This document shows positions 38,262 to 47,096 of a DNA stretch of 64,000 nucleotides, piece by piece. Each line of letters begins with the position of its first letter. Position 1 is the first letter of the stretch. The notes under the pieces are model-generated. The model ran no database searches, was not told where the DNA came from, and saw only the letters and a program-made list of their open reading frames with translations. Origin of the DNA: Sneathiella sp. P13V-1 (GTDB taxonomy: Bacteria; Pseudomonadota; Alphaproteobacteria; Sneathiellales; Sneathiellaceae); the NCBI RefSeq assembly GCF_015143595.1, contig NZ_WYEU01000002.1, positions 434,001 through 498,000 of the forward strand, given 5' to 3'. The translations under genes were made by a program, and so were the position numbers.

Positions 38262-39575
38262 TTAGTCCTCACTTAGCAGTGTCAGCATATCGCGCTTTCT
38301 AACAAATTTCTTTCTCGGGCTTTCATCGCCTGCGCGATCCTGCTCGGCCTGATTGATTTTCTGCCAATCTTCAAAACTCACTGTATGTATCTGGTTCTCT
38401 TTACAGTATTTGTCCAGCCCTGCAGAGCCGGGCTTTTCTGGATCAGGCCCGCCACAATGGTCTTCCAAAATCAGATCAACAACATTTTGGCTGTCAATTC
38501 GGTTTGTTCCGATGGTGCCAGATGGTCCACGTTTTGCCCAACCCACAACATAAAGGCCATCGCTAACACGGCCATCCGTGTTTTTGACAACCCCATTTTC
38601 AACAGGCAGTCCGCCTACATTGGTTAGCTCATAGCCAATACAGGTCACCAGCAAATCGCAAGGTACTTCGATAACCTCCCCGGTGCCGACGGCATTGCCG
38701 TTCTCAATCCGGTTTACCTCAAGCTTCAAAGACCTTATTTGCTCATCTCCGACAGCCTCTAGCGGTGTGAGGAGGAAATCCAGATATAAGGATCTTTTAT
38801 CCTCACTTGGAGCATTCTCTGAATAGGCTTCCAGCAGCGCCAGGTTGTTTTTGACTTTCTTTTCCGTTTTGGCATCTTCATGGGTGAAATTTCTGGGGAG
38901 CAATTCGGGATCAGTGATTACCGTTGCGGTTTCAAGATCCTTTAATTCACCAAGTTCCTTGGTGGAAAACTGGGCATGTTCGGGGCCCCGCCTTCCGACA
39001 ATACGTACAGATTTAAGCGGACTATCGAAAATATGTTGCCCCGCATGGTCCACAAGGTCTGAAGCCTGCATTTCCCCTTCAGTGCTGAGGATCACGCGCG
39101 CCACATCCAGTGCGACATTACCATTTCCAATGACAATGGCGTTTTCCACTTCAAGGTGAGGAACAGCATCGCGAAATTCCGGATGTCCGTTGTACCAGTA
39201 AACGAAGGTTTGAGCGCCAAAGACGCCGTTTTTATCTTCACCTTCAATTCCAAGGCTTCGATCCTTCGGTGTGCCGATGGCAAAGACAACCACATCATAA
39301 AGTGATTGCAGTGTTTCAAGAGAGATGTCGTCACCGAAACTGACATTGCCGACAAAGCGAACATTGCCATTTTCCATGATCTTATCATAGGCGCGAGAGA
39401 CATTTTTGGTTGTTTGGTGGTCAGGGGCAACCCCGGTTCGAATGAGTCCATATGGCGTTGCCAACTTATCGAGAATATCGATCTCGCAGCCTGCGCATTT
39501 GGTGTTTAACGCACCCGCAGTGTACATTCCGGCCGGGCCGGAACCTATGATTGCTACTTTTAGTCCTGCTCCCAT
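38262..39575 (-). CDS. FAD-dependent ferredoxin/adrenodoxin-type NADP reductase
   Basis: Flavoprotein of the FprA/adrenodoxin reductase family that passes electrons between NADPH and a 2Fe-2S ferredoxin. The N-terminal FAD motif is IIGSGPAGMY, the NADPH motif GNGNVALDVARV, and the C-terminal FAD contact GWAKRGPSGTIGTN is intact. 437 aa. The likely partner is the adrenodoxin-type ferredoxin coded at 36.4 kb. It lies between PaaX and phosphodiesterase genes on the same strand. Confidence 0.93.
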   Translation of the reverse strand: MGAGLKVAIIGSGPAGMYTAGALNTKCAGCEIDILDKLATPYGLIRTGVAPDHQTTKNVSRAYDKIMENGNVRFVGNVSFGDDISLETLQSLYDVVVFAIGTPKDRSLGIEGEDKNGVFGAQTFVYWYNGHPEFRDAVPHLEVENAIVIGNGNVALDVARVILSTEGEMQASDLVDHAGQHIFDSPLKSVRIVGRRGPEHAQFSTKELGELKDLETATVITDPELLPRNFTHEDAKTEKKVKNNLALLEAYSENAPSEDKRSLYLDFLLTPLEAVGDEQIRSLKLEVNRIENGNAVGTGEVIEVPCDLLVTCIGYELTNVGGLPVENGVVKNTDGRVSDGLYVVGWAKRGPSGTIGTNRIDSQNVVDLILEDHCGGPDPEKPGSAGLDKYCKENQIHTVSFEDWQKINQAEQDRAGDESPRKKFVRKRDMLTLLSED

Positions 39576-39593
39576 AACGCTCTCTTTCGCTCC

Positions 39594-40496
39594 TTACTTC
39601 AGACCCCCAAACCTCGATAAAAACTCTTTACTCGCTTCTGGCAACTGGCCTTCTTCGGTTTCCAGTATTTGTGTGAGATAGCTTTCTGCATCTCGCCAGA
39701 TCAGCTGATAAATATCGTGAAATAATTGACGTGCATCGGCACCCGCCCATCCTTCGGGCAACAGACGATCCGGCAATCTAGGGTCTTGCAGTAAAGCGCG
39801 ACGATAATCATGCACCGCAAGTATTCGCAGCAGGAAGGCTGTTTTGCTTGAAATAGTCTGTTCGTTTTTTATTTGATTGAGAACAGGGGCAAAACTTTCA
39901 ATAAAATCCTTGTAACCGCTTTCGATTTCCTCCAGGTTCCAGCCTTTTTTGACCATAATGTGGGCTGGTGTTTTTTCCGGAGCCGCGATGGAAGCCGCCT
40001 GCATAACGGCCACCTGATCCTCCACCCCTAAATCTTCAAGGAGGTGCTGAATACTACTGACATTCCCCCGAGGGTGCGCAAGGATACCTGAGCCCAAATC
40101 ACCATATCCCAGCCAGTGAAGCTCGGAATAGAGCTTCTTCTTGAGGGAGGATTTCATTTCTCTGCGGCCGGTAAATAACAATGTCCATTTGCCATCCCAG
40201 GCTTCGGGAAGGTGACTGTAAATCCTTTTGGTGGCTTCTTCAAAACGCAGCTGACCGGACCCTGTGAGCGTATAGAAACTCTTCCTGCCTTTTTGGGAGC
40301 TTACCAGTATCTTCTCGTTTTTAAGGCGAAAGACACTGGTTCGGACCGCGCGTTCATTCAATCCCAGACAAGATACCAATTCAATTAAGCTGCCAAGCCA
40401 GACAGTACGGCCATGAGGAGCAATGCAATCCCCCCAGATTGTGACAAGGAGAGACCGGGCTTTAATATCAAGATCGGCAAGAATATCCTCAACCAA
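39594..40496 (-). CDS. PaaX family transcriptional regulator
   Basis: Winged-helix repressor family best known for phenylacetyl-CoA-responsive control of phenylacetate breakdown. The N-terminal wing helix region (SLIELVSCLGLNERAVRTSVFRL), the central GKWTLLFTG segment and the C-terminal helical domain with LLHDYRRALLQDPRLP-type residues match the family. 300 aa. No paa catabolic genes are nearby, so the regulated pathway is not known; the ferredoxin reductase starts 18 bp downstream. Confidence 0.9.
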   Translation of the reverse strand: MVEDILADLDIKARSLLVTIWGDCIAPHGRTVWLGSLIELVSCLGLNERAVRTSVFRLKNEKILVSSQKGRKSFYTLTGSGQLRFEEATKRIYSHLPEAWDGKWTLLFTGRREMKSSLKKKLYSELHWLGYGDLGSGILAHPRGNVSSIQHLLEDLGVEDQVAVMQAASIAAPEKTPAHIMVKKGWNLEEIESGYKDFIESFAPVLNQIKNEQTISSKTAFLLRILAVHDYRRALLQDPRLPDRLLPEGWAGADARQLFHDIYQLIWRDAESYLTQILETEEGQLPEASKEFLSRFGGLK

Positions 40497-40638
40497 TGTA
40501 TCAACTGTTTTTGGAATGGTATTTCCCCCTAAATACGCTTACCCGAACCTGACCGATGACCTCGGCGGATTTAATTTTCCTAGTATCTTAAATGGCTTGA
40601 GGCTTTTGGCAACCTACAAATGCATGCTGTTGACGGTA

Positions 40639-41982
40639 TCAGCTATGATACAGTTGATGTGCGAGAGATTTATGTTCCCGCATCAGTTCATTCATGTCTA
40701 GTTCCGGAATTTCCCCGTTTTTCACGCGCCACTCACCTTTGATCATGACATGTTCGGCTTTATGGGCACCACATAAAACAAGCGCTGCCATGGGATCTCC
40801 GGCACCTGAGAAGCGTGCTTCATCAAGTGCGAACAATGCCAAGTCTGCTTCTGCACCAACTTTAATCTCCCCGATGTCGCCACGCCCTAAACACTGTGCG
40901 GATCCCTTAGTGGCAAAGGAGAGGGCTTCAAGATGAGTCATTTCATCGGCTTCATATCTTAGACGCCCAATCATCATGGCCTGCCTCACCTCCTGAATAA
41001 GATTGGATCCGTCATTGGAAGCGGATCCATCAACACCAAGTCCAACAGGAGAGCCCGCTTTTTTCAGTTCCAGTGTCCTGCAAATACCGGATGACAGGAC
41101 CATGTTGGAGGATGGGCAGTGACAGATACCAACTTTCGCGTTTCCAAGTCGGGCGATTTCATTGTCATCAAAATGGATACCATGGGCAAGCCAGGTCTTA
41201 TCATTCATCCACCCAACATGTTCAAGGTAATCTAGAGGACGCATGCCAAACATTTTGAGACAGAAATCTGTTTCGTCATGGGTTTCCGCCAAATGTGTAT
41301 GGGTGCGCACATTATGTTCACGAGCAAGCTTGGAGCTTTCTCTCATCAGATTTTCACTTACAGAAAAAGGAGAGCAGGGGGCGAGAGCCAATTGCACCAT
41401 CGAGCCGTCATCTGGATCATGATAGTCCTTAATTAAACGAAGGCTGTCATCCAGAATGGTTTGTTCTTCCTGAACTGTTGACTGAGGAGGTAGTCCGCCA
41501 TCATCTTCGCCGAGACTCATGGATCCTCGGGTGAGGACGGTACGGATGGACAACTCTTTCGCTGCTTCAACCTGATGATCAATGGCGTCCTGCAATTGCG
41601 CGGGGAACAGATAGTGGTGATCTGCCGCTGTTGTGCAGCCCGACAGCAATAGTTCAGCCAATGCAAGTTTGCTAGAGCTTTTGATCATTTGAGGGGTAAG
41701 GCGCGCCCATATCGGGTAAAGAGCCTTCAGCCAAGGGAAAAGTGGCTTGTTGAGTGCTGGCGGGCAGGCGCGTGTCAGTGTTTGATAGAAATGATGATGA
41801 GTATTGATAAGGCCGGGGATTAAAACCAGATCACTGGCGTCAAAGGTTTCAAGTTTCTGGTATTGACCCTTGGGCTTGTCTCCGGCTTTTACAAGTTCAG
41901 CTATTTTATCGCCTTTAATAACAATGCCGTTGCCGGCGTTTTCTGCCAGAATAGCTAGCGGGTTTTTAATCCAGATGGCCAT
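40639..41982 (-). CDS. Amidohydrolase, probable 8-oxoguanine deaminase
   Basis: Zinc hydrolase of the cytosine deaminase/TRZ-like family. Zinc ligands are seen in NTHHHFYQ (His62, His64), HLAETHDE, WLAHGIHF and the GVDGSASND aspartate. The combination of a cysteine-bearing CHCPSSNMVLSSGI loop and overall layout resembles 8-oxoguanine deaminases, which turn 8-oxoguanine into urate; guanine or triazine-type substrates remain possible. 447 aa. A 142-bp gap separates it from paaX. Confidence 0.85.
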   Translation of the reverse strand: MAIWIKNPLAILAENAGNGIVIKGDKIAELVKAGDKPKGQYQKLETFDASDLVLIPGLINTHHHFYQTLTRACPPALNKPLFPWLKALYPIWARLTPQMIKSSSKLALAELLLSGCTTAADHHYLFPAQLQDAIDHQVEAAKELSIRTVLTRGSMSLGEDDGGLPPQSTVQEEQTILDDSLRLIKDYHDPDDGSMVQLALAPCSPFSVSENLMRESSKLAREHNVRTHTHLAETHDETDFCLKMFGMRPLDYLEHVGWMNDKTWLAHGIHFDDNEIARLGNAKVGICHCPSSNMVLSSGICRTLELKKAGSPVGLGVDGSASNDGSNLIQEVRQAMMIGRLRYEADEMTHLEALSFATKGSAQCLGRGDIGEIKVGAEADLALFALDEARFSGAGDPMAALVLCGAHKAEHVMIKGEWRVKNGEIPELDMNELMREHKSLAHQLYHS

Positions 41983-42149
41983 TTTATTTCCCCAAAGCTG
42001 AAGATAGGCGGGATCAACTGCCTATCTTCAAATAATTCTTTTAATAAAGCCTATTTATATGACTTGCCGAAAAGTAATTCAGCCCTTAAATTCCTTGAAA
42101 TGGGTAAACTGGCGTTCGCCAGTCTTTTGGGGTGGTCTGGGCATTTAAG

Positions 42150-42851
42150 ATGCAAAATCTAGATAACATTGAATTACTATCTGAGCTGACTTCTGAAGAA
42201 CGCATCATGATTGCGGGTAAGTGCGTATGGCGTACCTACAATGGAGGCGAGCAGATCTTGGAGCGTTCCAGCACAAGCCGGGACGTGTTCTTTGTTGTGG
42301 ATGGAAGCGTCAATATTGTGAATTTTGGTGTCTCCGGTCGTGAGGTGGCTTATGCGACTGTGGATGCTGGTCAATATTTTGGTGAGCTATCCGCCATTGA
42401 TGGCCGTCCAAGGTCTGCCAATGTCATCGCCCACAAGAAATGTTTGGTGGCCTCCTTATCACCAGAGAATTTTATGGAGCTGCTGCAAAAGCACCCAATG
42501 GTGACCATTCAGGTGATGCAGAGACTGGCGCGCATCATCCGCGTCAATGATGAACGCATTTTGGATCTCTCCACGTTAGGCGCTGTTCAGCGCGTTTGTC
42601 AGGAACTTCTGCGTATGGCAAAGCCAGATCCACTTATGGCGGATTCTTGGCTGATCTATCCGATGCCAACACAAAGCACAATTGCCAGTCGGGTATCTAC
42701 AACGCGTGAGACAGTTGCCCGTGTTTTGGGACAGCTTGCAAATGATGGTTTGGTACTGAAAAAAGGGAAGAACCTTTACCTGAAAGATCGCAAAGGCATT
42801 GAAGAGATGATCAATAGTCTCGCTGCTTCTTCAGGCAATATCGCGCGTTAA
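42150..42851 (+). CDS. Crp/Fnr family transcription regulator
   Basis: One-component regulator: cyclic-nucleotide-binding fold (residues about 15-130, with AGQYFGELSAIDGRPRSANV, close to the cAMP pocket motif) followed by a helix-turn-helix (STIASRVSTTRETVARVLGQL). It has no Fnr-type cysteine cluster. The GELS...RPRSA pocket suggests a nucleotide ligand. ATG 42150 is chosen over a GTG six codons upstream because a GGGG-rich site precedes it; 233 aa. It overlaps the opposite-strand flavoprotein gene end by 4 bp. Confidence 0.92.
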   Translation: MQNLDNIELLSELTSEERIMIAGKCVWRTYNGGEQILERSSTSRDVFFVVDGSVNIVNFGVSGREVAYATVDAGQYFGELSAIDGRPRSANVIAHKKCLVASLSPENFMELLQKHPMVTIQVMQRLARIIRVNDERILDLSTLGAVQRVCQELLRMAKPDPLMADSWLIYPMPTQSTIASRVSTTRETVARVLGQLANDGLVLKKGKNLYLKDRKGIEEMINSLAASSGNIAR

Positions 42852-44071
42852 GCATCCAACCAGCGGAGTATTCCTTTTGCAGCGCTGACACCGGTCGAAA
42901 AACAACCTTGAAGCAGATATCCTCCTGTTGGTGCCTGCCAATCCAGCATTTCGCCCGCCGCGAACCATCCTGGATTTTTACGGATCATCAGGTTTTCATC
43001 CAGTTCGGATAAATCAAGTCCGCCCATGACGCTGATGGCCCGGTCCATAGGTGCAGTATCCAGAATAGGGATTTGCAGGTTCTTTATTGAGGCTGCGATA
43101 TAGCTTGGATCCTGAAAGCGATCTCGGTCGGTAAACTCGTTTAAAAGAGAGACTTCCAGTGAAGACAGTTTAAGTCTCTTCCTCAAGTAATTGGAGAGAC
43201 TGTCTTTTTTGCGCCTTTTGGACAATTTTTCCTGTAATTCTTCGGCAGTTTGATCAGGGCGCAAATCCAGTGACAAGTGAACAGGTTTGCTGATTTGTAG
43301 CTGTTTGGTGACTTCAATGCTGATCGCGTAAATAGCCCCACCTTCCAGCCCCGATTTTGAAATAATCAGATCACCACGGCCAACTTTGCCATTTAGAGAG
43401 ACAGCTACATTCTTCAAAGGTTCGCCTTCAAAGGTTGGAAGTATATGGTTTGACCAGTCTACTCTGTAACCGCAATTAATCGGTGCGAATGGATTGCAAA
43501 CTAAGTCAAAACCTTTGATTGCATCTACCCATTCTCCCGTAGCCCCTAAATGTTTGTAGCTTGCGCCACCACAAGAAAGGAGAACAGCGTCTGGGTTATC
43601 AAAAAATAAGGTGTTATCCTTATCTTTGAACTGAAGGGTACCATCGTCACCAAGGCCAGTGAATGTAGTGCTTAACTTAAATTGGACATTGGCGCCGGAT
43701 AAGTATTTCGTCCACGCCCGCATCAGGGATGTAGCTTTCATTTTAACAGGGAATACGCGCCCGCTTGACCCGGTAAAAGTTTCAACCCCTAGATCATTTG
43801 CCCAGTTTTGAAGATCCTGAGGTGTGAAATTTTGAATATGAGGTGCCATAAAAGGCGTGGCTTTCTCATACCTGTTTAAGAAGAACTCCAAATCTTCCGC
43901 ATTTGTCAGGTTAAGGCCTCCGCGTCCGGCAATCAGGAATTTTCGCCCAACGGATGGTTTTTGTTCATATACCGTGATGTTCAGGTTTTTGTTCTGACAC
44001 AGAAAGTAAGCCGCCATCAGTCCCGCAGGACCACCGCCAATGATTGCAACAGATTTCATGTGGGATGTCAT
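42848..44071 (-). CDS. BaiN/HI0933-type flavoprotein
   Basis: NAD(P)/FAD-dependent oxidoreductase of the HI0933-like (BaiN/RdsA) family, mostly of unknown substrate. The FAD motif IIGGGPAGLMAAY and the motif GRKFLIAGRGGLNLTN are diagnostic; the C-terminal GWFAAGEMLDWQAPTGGYLLQGC is the family end signature. The long variant (TIGR03862-like) is common in alphaproteobacteria. Start ATG 44071; ATG 44059 also fits. A hairpin separates it from hisI. Confidence 0.88.
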   Translation of the reverse strand: MTSHMKSVAIIGGGPAGLMAAYFLCQNKNLNITVYEQKPSVGRKFLIAGRGGLNLTNAEDLEFFLNRYEKATPFMAPHIQNFTPQDLQNWANDLGVETFTGSSGRVFPVKMKATSLMRAWTKYLSGANVQFKLSTTFTGLGDDGTLQFKDKDNTLFFDNPDAVLLSCGGASYKHLGATGEWVDAIKGFDLVCNPFAPINCGYRVDWSNHILPTFEGEPLKNVAVSLNGKVGRGDLIISKSGLEGGAIYAISIEVTKQLQISKPVHLSLDLRPDQTAEELQEKLSKRRKKDSLSNYLRKRLKLSSLEVSLLNEFTDRDRFQDPSYIAASIKNLQIPILDTAPMDRAISVMGGLDLSELDENLMIRKNPGWFAAGEMLDWQAPTGGYLLQGCFSTGVSAAKGILRWLDA

Positions 44072-44090
44072 TGATAGCAACTTAAATCTA

Positions 44091-44123
44091 AAAGAGGGCC
44101 ACAAACGGTTTGTCGCCCTCTTT
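44091..44123 (-). terminator. Hairpin after hisI
   Basis: AAAGAGGGC (44091-44099) and GCCCTCTTT (44115-44123) form a perfect 9-bp stem that extends inward through ACAAAC / GTTTGT. On the - strand the stem ends in a run of four T, so it could end metC-hisI transcripts or weaken readthrough into the flavoprotein gene. Confidence 0.6.
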
Positions 44124-44146
44124 ATAAATAGAAATGAAGAAAAAGG

Positions 44147-44536
44147 TTACTTTTTCCCGTACATTTCTTCCTTGGACATGATGGGCGCAGATATAATCTC
44201 AACACCTGCATCCTTAGGTTCGTAGAAAAAACAGTTGCGCCGGCCTGTATGACAAGCCGCGCCTTCCTGATCGACAAGGACAAGGATGGTATCGCCATCA
44301 CAGTCTAGCCTGAAACTGATCAGCCTCTGTGAATTGCCCGATGTTTCCCCTTTGCGCCAAAGAGACTGGCGGGAGCGGGACCAATAACAAACGCGACCGG
44401 TTTTCAGAGTCTCTTCAATGGCGTCCTTATTCATCCACGCCATCATCAAGACTTCGCCAGTGTCATGCTGTTGGGCAATGGCTGGGATCAAGCCATCCGC
44501 ATTCAGTTTGAGGAGTTTTTCCAGTTCACTGTTCAT
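44147..44536 (-). CDS. hisI: Phosphoribosyl-AMP cyclohydrolase
   Basis: Third step of histidine synthesis. The zinc/magnesium motif DCDGDTILVLVDQEGAACHTG and the RKGETSGNSQ stretch are complete. 129 aa, the stand-alone form without a HisE domain. Its ATG overlaps the metC end by 4 bp, so translation is coupled to metC although the pathways differ; no other his gene is nearby. Confidence 0.95.
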   Translation of the reverse strand: MNSELEKLLKLNADGLIPAIAQQHDTGEVLMMAWMNKDAIEETLKTGRVCYWSRSRQSLWRKGETSGNSQRLISFRLDCDGDTILVLVDQEGAACHTGRRNCFFYEPKDAGVEIISAPIMSKEEMYGKK

Positions 44537-45708
44537 TGTGCTGCTTTCAATCGATCAAATCCTGCAGTGAGGTCGGCAATCAGATCATCCGTATCTTCCA
44601 GACCAATATGCAGACGAATCAGTGGGTTAGTGTTGTCCCACTTGGTCGCTGTACGATAGTTGCTTGGGTCTGCATATATAATGAGGCTTTCATAACCGCC
44701 CCAGGAATACCCCATGCCAAAGAGTTCAAGATCATCCATAAAGGCTGCGAGCGCATCACGAGACAAGGCATTTAGGCGGAAAGAGAAGAGACCGGAAGCA
44801 CCCAGGAAATCACGTTTCCAAAGATCATGTCCCGGATGATCTTTAAGGGCAGGGTGCAACACAGAGTGTACCTCAGAACGACCCTTGAGCCATTCTGCGA
44901 CTTTAATGCCGTTTTCCATATGTTGTTTGAGACGAACAGAGAGTGTCCGCATACCCCGCTGCGCCAGATAAACGTCATCTGGACCTGCTGTTTGACCATT
45001 GAGATTCGCAGCCGTTTGCAATGTTTCCCAATGTTCCTTGTTCGTGGTGACGGTTCCCATCATCACATCAGAGTGACCTACGATATATTTTGTACCCGCC
45101 TGAATGGATACATCCACGCCATGTTCAAACGGCTTATAATAAAGAGGAGAGGCCCAGGTATTATCCATCAAGACAACGGCACCGCGTTTGTGAGCCTGAT
45201 CTGAGATTGCAGGAATATCCTGCATTTCAAATGTCTGTGAACCTGGTGATTCGACAAAGACAACGCTTGTATTGTCTCTGATAAGCTCGGATATGCCGCC
45301 ACCAATGAGCGGATCGTAATATGTAGTCTCAACACCAAAACGGCTCAGTACATTGTCGCAGAAGTAACGCGTTGGACCGTAAACACTGTCGGTGACAAGG
45401 ATGTGGTCTCCTGTTTTCACAAAAGCCTGAATTGCTTGCGCACAGGCAGCTAGACCCGACGGAAACACCTGACAACGGTAACCACCTTCAATTTCAGCTA
45501 CAGCCTCTTCCAGCGACCAGGTTGTAGGGGTTCCCATACGTCCGTATGTGACAACTTGCTTACCTTCCGCACGTTCTTTATGGCGTTGCTGCAGGTCATC
45601 TAGGGAAGAATAAAGGACTGTTGAGGCGTGATACACCGGAACATTGACAATACCGAAGTTGGATTCAGGGTCCCGTCCAGCTACGACAAGCTTTGTTTCA
45701 TCTTTCAT
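44533..45708 (-). CDS. metC: Cystathionine beta-lyase (Cys/Met PLP enzyme)
   Basis: PLP-dependent enzyme that cleaves cystathionine to homocysteine, ammonia and pyruvate in methionine synthesis. Conserved parts are YGRMGTPTTWSLEEAV, SVYGPTR, VDVSIQAGTKYIVGHSDVMMG (PLP lysine in GTKYI) and the C-terminal GYSWGGYESL that is typical of MetC rather than gamma-synthases. ATG 45708 is preferred to TTG 45729; an AGGAG lies 12 bases upstream. 391 aa. Expressed divergently from aapJ. Confidence 0.92.
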   Translation of the reverse strand: MKDETKLVVAGRDPESNFGIVNVPVYHASTVLYSSLDDLQQRHKERAEGKQVVTYGRMGTPTTWSLEEAVAEIEGGYRCQVFPSGLAACAQAIQAFVKTGDHILVTDSVYGPTRYFCDNVLSRFGVETTYYDPLIGGGISELIRDNTSVVFVESPGSQTFEMQDIPAISDQAHKRGAVVLMDNTWASPLYYKPFEHGVDVSIQAGTKYIVGHSDVMMGTVTTNKEHWETLQTAANLNGQTAGPDDVYLAQRGMRTLSVRLKQHMENGIKVAEWLKGRSEVHSVLHPALKDHPGHDLWKRDFLGASGLFSFRLNALSRDALAAFMDDLELFGMGYSWGGYESLIIYADPSNYRTATKWDNTNPLIRLHIGLEDTDDLIADLTAGFDRLKAAQ

Positions 45709-45780
45709 CTTCTCAAATGACTCCTGCAATGGATTGATTTCCCTCCATCAATATAGGATTGCTGAGAGTGATGAAAGAAG

Positions 45781-45840
45781 GAAATTTTGTTATCAAAATT
45801 ATGAAAAATTGTCGGCTTTAACCATAAATCCGAAATTTTG
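45781..45840. repeat. GAAATTTTG direct repeat in the metC/aapJ gap
   Basis: GAAATTTTG occurs at 45781-45789 and 45832-45840, 51 bp apart, about five helical turns. The first copy is also half of a palindrome AATTTTG-TTAT-CAAAATT (45783-45800). The 279-bp gap between the divergent metC and aapJ starts holds nothing else I can name. Confidence 0.35.
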
Positions 45841-45987
45841 CATTGACGGGTAGGTCAAAAATATTATCGTCAAAGATGAAATTCGGAACTGGGAAAGCCG
45901 GATTTTGGAAAGTGCGATTTTTTTAATCTGGAACTTAGTTCCGGTTCGTACACAAAGAATTGAAAAACTGACAGGAAGGTTATTTCT

Positions 45988-47001
45988 ATGAAAAAAGCGA
46001 GCTTTATGGCGATCGCTACTGCAGCTACGATGATGGTAGGTACTGCCTCTGCAGCGACTCTGGACGACGTTAAAGCAAAAGGCTTTATCCAGTGTGGTGT
46101 CACTACTGGTCTGGCTGGCTTCGCGGCTCCAAACGACAAAGGTGTATGGGAAGGCTTTGACGTTGATTTCTGCCGTGCGATGTCCGCAGCGATTTTCGGT
46201 GACCCTGACAAAGTAAAATACACACCAACAACTGCTAAAGAACGTTTCACAGCGCTACAGTCTGGTGAAATTGACGTTCTGGCACGTAACACAACATGGA
46301 CACTGTCTCGTGACGTGAACCTGGGCTTTGAATTCGTAGGTGTGAACTACTACGACGGTCAAGGTTTCATGGTTAAGAAGTCTCTTGGCGTTTCAACTGC
46401 TAAAGAATTGGACGGCGCACGTGTTTGTCTGCAGTCCGGTACAACAACTGAACTGAACCTCGCTGACTACTTCGCAGCGCAGGGCATGAAATTTGACTCC
46501 GTTCTGTTCGACACAGCGGATGAGGTTCGTGAAGCTTATATCAAAGATACATGTGACGTTTACACAACTGACCAATCCGGTCTGTATGCTCAGCGTTCTG
46601 TGATCGCAGATCCAGAAAACCACATCGTTCTTCCAGAAGTTATCTCTAAAGAGCCACTCGGCCCACTTGTACGTCACGGCGACAATGCATGGGGTGATAT
46701 CGCTCGTTGGACACTGAACGCTCTGGTTATTGCTGAAGAACTTGGTGTAACAACTGCAAATGCTGCTGAAATGAAAGGTAGCAAAAACCCAGAAATCCAA
46801 CGTTTGATGGGCGTATCTGGTGACCTCGGTCAGCAGCTCGGCCTGGACGCTGCATGGGCTTACAACATCGTTTCTATGGTGGGTAACTATGGTGAAATTT
46901 TCGAGAAGCACCTTGGTCAAAGCACACCTCTGAAAATCTCTCGCGGTCTTAACCAGCTGTGGAGCAAAGGCGGTATCCTTTACGCACCACCAGCACGCTA
47001 A
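45988..47001 (+). CDS. aapJ: General L-amino-acid ABC transporter, substrate-binding protein AapJ
   Basis: Periplasmic binding protein for broad-range L-amino-acid uptake. A signal peptide ends at about residue 23 (GTASAA). The Venus flytrap domain starts VKAKGFIQCGVTTGLAGF, with the family marks GFDVDFCRAMSAAIFG and the paired cysteines that form disulfides. 337 aa. Codon choice looks strongly biased and the ribosome site (AGGAAGG) is strong, as for an abundant protein. A hairpin follows before the permease genes. Confidence 0.96.
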   Translation: MKKASFMAIATAATMMVGTASAATLDDVKAKGFIQCGVTTGLAGFAAPNDKGVWEGFDVDFCRAMSAAIFGDPDKVKYTPTTAKERFTALQSGEIDVLARNTTWTLSRDVNLGFEFVGVNYYDGQGFMVKKSLGVSTAKELDGARVCLQSGTTTELNLADYFAAQGMKFDSVLFDTADEVREAYIKDTCDVYTTDQSGLYAQRSVIADPENHIVLPEVISKEPLGPLVRHGDNAWGDIARWTLNALVIAEELGVTTANAAEMKGSKNPEIQRLMGVSGDLGQQLGLDAAWAYNIVSMVGNYGEIFEKHLGQSTPLKISRGLNQLWSKGGILYAPPAR

Positions 47002-47018
47002 GGCGCTGAACTGAACTA

Positions 47019-47058
47019 AAAAAGAGTGTGTGTCTCTTAACAGACATGCACTCTTTTT
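47019..47058 (+). terminator. Attenuating hairpin between aapJ and aapQ
   Basis: AAAAAGAGTG (47019-47028) pairs with CACTCTTTTT (47049-47058); an inner TGTCT / AGACA stem tops it and the 3' arm supplies the U-run. It probably lets only part of the transcripts pass into aapQMP, so that binding protein exceeds permease. Confidence 0.7.
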
Positions 47059-47096
47059 GTTTATAGAGATCTTCATTCTCCCAAAGGAGCTACCAC

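Noticed and set aside
41983-42149. Possible Fnr or Crp box before the Crp/Fnr gene
   Set aside because: No TTGAT-N4-ATCAA or TGTGA-N6-TCACA palindrome is present; only partial matches.
45841-45870. aapJ promoter TTGACG...TATTAT
   Set aside because: The spacer is only 13 bp, too short for a sigma70 promoter, and shifted -10 choices match poorly.
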